A stretch of DNA of 27,398 nucleotides from Comchoanobacter sp040266255 (GTDB lineage: Bacteria > Pseudomonadota > Gammaproteobacteria > Comchoanobacterales > Comchoanobacteraceae): positions 1 through 27,398 of the forward strand of contig JBDQEV010000016.1 of assembly GCA_040266255.1 (NCBI GenBank), written 5' to 3'. Positions within the stretch are counted from its first letter, which is position 1. The number at the start of each line of letters is the position of its first letter. A program made the translations under genes and the position numbers. This document shows, piece after piece, positions 22,582 to 27,398 of the stretch. The notes under the pieces are model-generated. The model searched no databases, was not told where the DNA came from, and worked only from the letters and a program-made list of their open reading frames with translations.

Positions 22582-23487
22582 ATGAATAAACAGGCAATTA
22601 TTGTAATCAGTCTATATGCAGCAGTATTTCTATTTACTTATGCTCTTCTTGGTTTATCATGGTTTTTACCGGTCGCTGGTTTATTTGTTTATATTTTTCT
22701 GCGTTTATTTCTGCCTTCTTTTATTGCAGCTTTTGTCGCTGCTCCTACGGGAAAACGTATCGTTAGTGTCATCAGAGGCCTTATCTTAACATCAGCTTCT
22801 GCTGCACTCATTTATGCCACTATATTTTCTGCACTACCTATAATGCTCACTAGCTTAGGTACATCTCTAATTTCAGTCTTTACGATGCAAAGCATTTACG
22901 ACCAACATGTTGGTACAGCAAACATCAAAAACTCTGATAAGAGAAACAATAGTGCAGAAGCAACCGTTAATGTCACCCAAAGAATTCGATCACATGCAGA
23001 AAATATCGCTCTATCTGCCTCATATATGCTATTGATTTTACCAACCTTAAACTTTGCACTTAATATGGCATTGGGTATTGATGCCCTTTCAATTTTCAGC
23101 CATCTTGCAGAGTCAGCTATCTGGCTCCAAGCAGCTATCGGACTCAGTGAATTTCAACCGAATCAATCAAGCTTTGCCTTAAACTTCAGCATCGGGCTCA
23201 TCATTATTGGAAGAGTTTCACTGATGTTAATTAGCACACTATTACTCACCACCCTTCCCTTTGGGTCTCAAGCGATTCAGAAAATCTACAATCTACTTTT
23301 CCAAGTCTATCAAAAGTTCCTTCTTCCATTTACTAATATCAGTGTTTTAACAGGCTCAATCATTATCGAAAGCCGTCAGGCCAAAGGATTACAACCAACA
23401 GCTTCTACAGTGACTTCAGAAACCTTCGAGCACTTTAAGTCTCAATTCTCTCAACATAAAAACCGCACTACTGCTCCAGCTGCTTAA
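22582..23487 (+). CDS. Polytopic membrane protein of unknown function, 301 aa
   Basis: No family is recognised. About six to eight hydrophobic helices are predicted: a cluster at about 5-50, a stretch at about 62-105, then a polar loop (YDQHVGTANIKNSDKRNN near 108-125), and helices at about 142-165, 180-196, 205-230 and 240-265. The end is polar and finishes TAPAA. The segment FALNMALGIDALSIF followed by a helix and GLSEFQPNQ resembles CLKYALIDLGIEVIA plus YEINTHQG of the 940-aa protein, which suggests distant kinship. It follows rmuC by 57 bp and precedes a similar-sized membrane protein by 70 bp. TTGACA (22526) and TATAAT (22536) lie upstream but are not spaced to form one promoter. Function is unknown. 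Confidence 0.72.
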   Translation: MNKQAIIVISLYAAVFLFTYALLGLSWFLPVAGLFVYIFLRLFLPSFIAAFVAAPTGKRIVSVIRGLILTSASAALIYATIFSALPIMLTSLGTSLISVFTMQSIYDQHVGTANIKNSDKRNNSAEATVNVTQRIRSHAENIALSASYMLLILPTLNFALNMALGIDALSIFSHLAESAIWLQAAIGLSEFQPNQSSFALNFSIGLIIIGRVSLMLISTLLLTTLPFGSQAIQKIYNLLFQVYQKFLLPFTNISVLTGSIIIESRQAKGLQPTASTVTSETFEHFKSQFSQHKNRTTAPAA

Positions 23488-23557
23488 TACACCCGATACG
23501 ATATTGCGTTTGAGCTAGAATCAACTTATACTTTTTGTATAAACACTGAGTAAAGCG

Positions 23558-24427
23558 ATGTTAGAAAAAATTTTAAACTATCTTCATACTTCTACAGATA
23601 GTTTACTGTCTTCATTTTTTATCGGCTATGCACTTAAAACAGTCTGTTTAATGCTCGTCAACACGCTTCTTGCATTTGTACTGCTATCACCTGTGAGCGC
23701 AATACCATACTTAAATCTATATTTTCTATATTTGACAATGATGTTGCCAAAAGCAAAAAAATCAGTAACAGAAAATAAATTCAAAATTCTATCCATCATT
23801 CCTCATTTATTCAAGAAGTTGTTCAACGTCAAAAACAAAGTCTCATCATTTATTAATTCTACTTTTACCAGTGTGCTAGCTACTGTTCTAATGGTTTATT
23901 TACAGGGTAGTTTTTTATTAGCAGCACCTACATTTGCAGGTCTATTTTTAACGTATTTGGTGATCTCATCCTACTGTGGCAGCGAGATTGCAGACACACT
24001 ATTTGATATAAGGGTGATTGCAATTAGTGTACTAGCTGGGTTTGCAATGACAATGCTTTCTGGTTTAACACATCATATATTCTTAGGGGCTTATACCATC
24101 ATCACGATTGCAGGTTATATCCACTTGAATGAAGCAAGTGGCGCTCACTCAAAGTACAATCTAGATAGCATTTTAATGCTTCTGCTCGCACTCATTTCAC
24201 CAATCACTGCTGCTTGTCGATATATTGGCTTTATGCTGCCCGTCATTGCAGTCATGGAATCTTCAATTGCAAAAGTCATCCATACATGTAGTAGCGCGCT
24301 CTTAATTGGCCATACAACTAAAGCTGCTTTTGATTCACCCGCAACCATGAATGAACATGATGTTTCAAAACAGAATACAGGCAGGGAAGATGCTAATCCC
24401 CGCGGTCTCAAAGCTCAAGCTGCCTGA
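23558..24427 (+). CDS. Polytopic membrane protein of unknown function, 289 aa
   Basis: No family is recognised. The protein is very hydrophobic, with helices at about 17-65, a basic loop (KAKKSVTENKFK), then helices at about 100-140, 148-175, 178-186, 200-216 and 220-255. The tail from about 262 is polar and ends RGLKAQAA. GYIHLNEASGAHSKY plus ISPITAAC echoes LYEINTHQGLFSKH plus SISSPISAAF of the 940-aa protein at similar distances from a preceding helix, so the two may be related. The last 77 bp overlap, in another frame, the start of the phosphoribosyltransferase gene, so the polar tail is also coding for that gene. Function is unknown. Confidence 0.72.
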   Translation: MLEKILNYLHTSTDSLLSSFFIGYALKTVCLMLVNTLLAFVLLSPVSAIPYLNLYFLYLTMMLPKAKKSVTENKFKILSIIPHLFKKLFNVKNKVSSFINSTFTSVLATVLMVYLQGSFLLAAPTFAGLFLTYLVISSYCGSEIADTLFDIRVIAISVLAGFAMTMLSGLTHHIFLGAYTIITIAGYIHLNEASGAHSKYNLDSILMLLLALISPITAACRYIGFMLPVIAVMESSIAKVIHTCSSALLIGHTTKAAFDSPATMNEHDVSKQNTGREDANPRGLKAQAA

Positions 24428-24983
24428 GTGCATCATCGCTCTGCCACGTGGTGGTGCTGAAGTAGCATATCCAATTGCTCAATGGCTAAAGCTTCCTGTA
24501 TTCTTGCACTATTGTAGAAAACTTCGATCCCCATCTAATCCAGAGCTTGCATTTGGGGCCATTGATCAATTTGGCAAGGTTGCGCTCAATCAGGACCTTA
24601 TTCAAGAGTTGGGAATTAGCCAATCATACATTGAACAAGAGATACAATATCAGCAAGAAGACATCAAAAAAAGAATATTAAAATATGGTGCTGAAACAAC
24701 TGGTATAGAAGGAAAGCATTGCTTATTAATTGATGATGGCATAGCAACAGGCTATACCATGCTCAGTGCATGCCAATCACTGCTTGCTCAAAATGCTAAA
24801 GTCACAGTAGTTGTACCCGTCACTTCTGCAAGTGCGTATCAAAAAATTCAGCAACAATGTAATATCATATACCTGATCAATGACCCGAACCTAAGCGCAA
24901 TTGGTCAATACTACAAAGACTTTCCACAAACCTCTGATCAATCTGTTCATCAAATTATTCTAGAAACACATCATAATAATTAA
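24351..24983 (+). CDS. Putative phosphoribosyltransferase
   Basis: This cytoplasmic protein of 210 residues has the type I PRTase fold. It begins with FQNRIQAGKMLIP and then has IIALPRGGAEVAYPIA (about 28-43) and RKLRSPSNPELAFGA (about 56-70), which are typical of an uncharacterised PRTase group (COG1926-like). The PRPP-binding loop is CLLIDDGIATGYTM (about 124-137), with the two acidic residues and the GxATG turn expected. The natural substrate is unknown for this group. ATGs at 24351, 24357 and 24360 are all possible starts. Because the first 77 bp overlap the previous gene, translation is probably coupled to it. The earlier family block (residues 28-43) lies at the edge of the overlap, so the overlap is not an annotation artefact. 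Confidence 0.8.
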   Translation: MNMMFQNRIQAGKMLIPAVSKLKLPECIIALPRGGAEVAYPIAQWLKLPVFLHYCRKLRSPSNPELAFGAIDQFGKVALNQDLIQELGISQSYIEQEIQYQQEDIKKRILKYGAETTGIEGKHCLLIDDGIATGYTMLSACQSLLAQNAKVTVVVPVTSASAYQKIQQQCNIIYLINDPNLSAIGQYYKDFPQTSDQSVHQIILETHHNN

Positions 24984-25083
24984 TATAGTCATTCCTTAAT
25001 TGCCTTTCACCCTTGATTGAATAAAAAAGACATATTTTCTGACTTTTACCCAAATATAAAGACAGCACATAAAAGGAGTAGTT

Positions 25084-26021
25084 ATGGCATTTAAAAGGAA
25101 CTAGGAAGAATCACCTGAACAAAGGAATCTAAGTGATGATGTGATACAGCGTATCTTAAGTGATATTAATGCTAAAATACTACATGAACTACCGCAAGGC
25201 TGTTCAAATCGAAACTTACCGGTCAGTATCAATCAAGAAAATCGCATCCTCAGGATTTACTGTAGCAATAACTGGGCTGCAGGAATAGAGCAACAAATTT
25301 CTAACCAAATCTCATCATCTATTCCCAGTCCTACTGTATATAAAGTAGGCAAAAGCAATGGCTATACTTATGTCCTACATAGCGTTGAAAAAGGGACGCC
25401 ATTAAGAGATTTGATATTAGATCCAACTTATGACTTATCTCCAGTCCTGTATCAGCTAGGTCAAGTTCTTAATCAAATGACACAATGGCAATATGAAGCT
25501 TGTGGCAAGTTTAACCATCAACTTCATATTCCTCAACCGAAAAGCTACTATGAACAGTGTACAGAACTGCTCAATCATCTTGCTTCAACTAAGCATTTAT
25601 CAAAACAAAGTTGTAAAGACTGGGAGAAGTTACTGACATCATACAAATCACTGTTTCCACAAAATGAAAGTCACTTGGTACATGGTGATTTTGATATCAG
25701 TAATATCATGGTTCAAAAAAACACTGATTGGGAACTATCCTCAATCCTTGATTGGGAGTTTTCACGTAGTGGCTCAACTTACCAAGACATGGCCAATATG
25801 TTACGATATACCGAATTTCCAATACACTACCGCAGAGCATTTTTAGATGGCATTTGTGAAAAAAGAATACTGCCTGAAAGTTGGGAAACTAGCGTTTGCT
25901 ATACAACATAACAGCTTTATTTGATTGCCTGGTACATAGAATTCAGATCAGTCAACCACCCAATCGCTACCATGATGTGATTAAGCTACTCAAACGATAC
26001 TACAATACTCTAGAAAGATAA
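25084..26021 (+). pseudogene. Aminoglycoside phosphotransferase-like kinase, doubly broken
   Basis: A good ribosome site (AAAGGAG at about 25072-25078) precedes ATG 25084, but codon 7 is TAG (25102-25104). The frame then continues through kinase sequence: HGDFDISN is the catalytic-loop (Brenner) motif and ILDWEFSRSG the metal-binding DWE motif, both of the APH/choline-kinase fold. That frame ends early at TAA 25909-25911. One base out of frame, the expected C-terminal helices continue from about 25898 (LLYNITALFDCLVHR, then DVIKLLKRYY) to TAA 26019-26021. A one-base deletion near 25896-25898 explains this. With a nonsense codon and a frameshift the gene is almost surely dead. The ancestral substrate is not known; antibiotic resistance should not be assumed. 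Confidence 0.85.
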
Positions 26022-26095
26022 CGCGCCCGGAAGGATTCGAACCTCCGACCGCCTGGTTCGTAGCCAGGTACTCTATCCAGCTGAGCTACGGGCGC
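26022..26095 (-). tRNA. tRNA-Arg(ACG)
   Basis: Read on the minus strand, the acceptor arms GCGCCCG and CGGGCGC pair over seven base pairs. The D-arm is AGCTCAGCTGGATAGAGT. The anticodon stem CCTGG/CCAGG holds the seven-base loop CTACGAA with anticodon ACG, which is read as ICG after deamination and decodes CGU, CGC and CGA. The T-arm GGAGG-TTCGAAT-CCTTC follows. The discriminator base is G. CCA is not encoded (TTA follows), so it must be added by CCA-transferase. The gene length is 74 nt. It begins one base after the end of the broken kinase gene on the opposite strand and lies downstream of the MFS gene. Confidence 0.96.
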
Positions 26096-26159
26096 ATCAA
26101 AGCAATTGTACATGAGCATTTACTGATAAGCAAGGACTGAATACATAAATATCAATGAC

Positions 26160-27320
26160 CTACCCACGCTGATCTGAGATATGTAATCGATAATGGATTA
26201 GTCCAATCATTAAAAACATCTTCCACCATAAGCTTGGCATTGCAATTAAAGATCCATCATGCGTATAAGCCATTAATGCAGTTGATATTGACATGACTAA
26301 ATAATATAAAAAGCCCAACACTGAAGTAACAGTTCCAATATTTTGATCATACTTTGAAAGCGCTAACCCTATTGTATTACCAATAATCAAGCTATTGAAG
26401 ATCATGATTAAAACGATTAGCGCCCAAGTAATTTGAACAATATAAGTAGATGCAGCATAAAAGTTTAATACATAAGACAAAATGAGCACTATACTTAAGC
26501 ACCCTACTATACCCTTAGATACAATGCTCACGACTGGCTTTCTTGTAGAAAGATACCTTGCATATAAACCACCCAAATACCAAGAAATGCCTATCCAAAT
26601 AAAATATCTTGCATAGGCCTGATCAGACATATTCAATCCTTCTATCATCAAATACGGACCTTCAGCAAAAAATGTAAATCCGATACCACAGGCACAACCA
26701 ACTATTACAGCATACAACCACAATTCTTTATCCTGTAAATAATACCGAATTGAAAGACTGTTTTTGACGATTGGTGTATCGAGTTGAAGCATAAACTGGA
26801 GCACAGTCAATAGTATCACATGTATCAATAAAGGAAGATAAATATACTGCCACGTTGTAGCGGCTACCCATTGACCTAATATAGGTCCCAAAGAAGGACC
26901 CGCAGCAAGCGCAATTGATAAGTTTGCTTGCATCTGAGTACGCTTTTCTCCTTCAAAAAACAATCGACACATGACGTAAGCACAAATCGTACAAACACTT
27001 CCACCAAAACCTTGCAATATACGACCAAACATGAAAACACTAGCATTTAAAGTCATTAAACAAAATACACATCCCAATAAATAACAGCCTAATCCATATC
27101 TTACAGACACTTTAGATCCAAGGCGATCCAAAACAGCACCCCAAATTAACATCCCTATAGCATAACCAAACAAATAAAATGAATAAGCATGCTCTGCAGA
27201 CTCAATAGAAATATGTAAATCAGATGCAATAGAGAATAAACTCGGACCTAAAATACTTTCAGACACTTGTGGCAAAATAATAGCCATTAACATAAATAAT
27301 TTTAATAAAACTTGTTGCAT
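26160..27320 (-). CDS. MFS transporter, Bcr/CflA (DHA1) type
   Basis: This inner-membrane proton-coupled exporter has 12 predicted helices and 386 residues from ATG 27320; a GTG at 27329 would add three. The MFS motif A between helices 2 and 3 is GAVLDRLGSKVSVRYG (about 60-75). GRILQGFGGSVCTIC (about 99-113), with the helix 4 Arg, and AAGPSLGPILGQW (about 138-150), which is motif C of drug:proton antiporters, follow. The early acidic or Pro landmark is LPQVSESILGPSL rather than the DxYLPALP seen in classic Bcr proteins, so the substrate may differ. It could export drugs, amino acids or a metabolite. It is a single gene with tRNA-Arg downstream. No ribosome site or promoter is obvious in the 78 bp before it. 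Confidence 0.85.
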   Translation of the reverse strand: MQQVLLKLFMLMAIILPQVSESILGPSLFSIASDLHISIESAEHAYSFYLFGYAIGMLIWGAVLDRLGSKVSVRYGLGCYLLGCVFCLMTLNASVFMFGRILQGFGGSVCTICAYVMCRLFFEGEKRTQMQANLSIALAAGPSLGPILGQWVAATTWQYIYLPLLIHVILLTVLQFMLQLDTPIVKNSLSIRYYLQDKELWLYAVIVGCACGIGFTFFAEGPYLMIEGLNMSDQAYARYFIWIGISWYLGGLYARYLSTRKPVVSIVSKGIVGCLSIVLILSYVLNFYAASTYIVQITWALIVLIMIFNSLIIGNTIGLALSKYDQNIGTVTSVLGFLYYLVMSISTALMAYTHDGSLIAMPSLWWKMFLMIGLIHYRLHISDQRG

Positions 27321-27398
27321 AAAAAGCACGAATCAATCATTTAGCACAATGTACCACAAACACACATTTAATACAAATTTCATATACTTATATAGAAA

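Noticed and set aside
16425..25104. Stop-codon reassignment (TAA or TAG read as sense)
   Set aside because: The two internal stops use different codons. TAA, TAG and TGA all end other intact genes here, and the kinase gene also has a frameshift. Gene decay explains both better.

Overview
The window looks like chromosomal DNA of an AT-rich, probably host-associated gammaproteobacterium. This is an inference from gene content, not a taxonomic identification. The genes are gammaproteobacterial in type: system I cytochrome c maturation (ccmC, ccmE, ccmF, ccmG), rluB, ftsB, a yciB-bolA-tsaB run, and the divergent tesA / ybbA-ybbP arrangement known from E. coli. Many genes overlap or abut, several core proteins are shorter than their E. 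coli counterparts, and two genes carry disabling lesions, which fits ongoing genome reduction. DUF4116-type repeats, a coiled-coil protein and several large membrane proteins without recognisable families are the kind of accessory content seen in intracellular Legionellales-like bacteria.

Region 1 (1-4600) is accessory and gene-poor. It holds the 3' end of a DUF4116 repeat protein, a rhomboid protease, an unrecognised 252-aa protein, a roughly 1-kb non-coding stretch, and a coiled-coil protein. The non-coding stretch contains three consensus DnaA boxes within 35 bp and a 13-mer-like AT-rich site, so it is a candidate replication origin or DnaA-binding locus. Directly after it lies a 71-bp double-hairpin sequence that recurs, with three mismatches, just upstream of gltA.

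Region 2 (4601-11187) is citrate synthase (+) facing a minus-strand cluster that reads rluB, a two-helix membrane protein (possibly CcmI-like), ccmC, ccmE, ccmF, ccmG. The haem handling and ligation parts of system I are here. ccmA, ccmB, ccmD and ccmH are not. An alpha/beta hydrolase lies upstream of rluB.

Region 3 (11337-17208) starts with a 50-aa partial duplicate of yciB, followed by yciB, bolA and tsaB in overlapping plus-strand order. Cytochrome b561, ftsB, the permease ybbP and its ATPase ybbA follow on the minus strand. ybbA is interrupted by one in-frame TAA between its Walker A and signature motifs. Divergent tesA overlaps the ybbA 5' end.

Region 4 (17258-24983) holds three predicted polytopic membrane proteins of no known family (940, 301 and 289 aa). 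All end in a short Ala-rich tail (-AQAA or -APAA) and may be distant paralogues. Between them are a glutathione transferase and rmuC. A phosphoribosyltransferase gene overlaps the end of the last one.

Region 5 (25084-27398) is an aminoglycoside-phosphotransferase-like pseudogene (in-frame TAG plus a frameshift), tRNA-Arg(ACG) and a Bcr/CflA-type MFS transporter. I found no convincing rho-independent terminator, insertion sequence, rRNA or CRISPR array.
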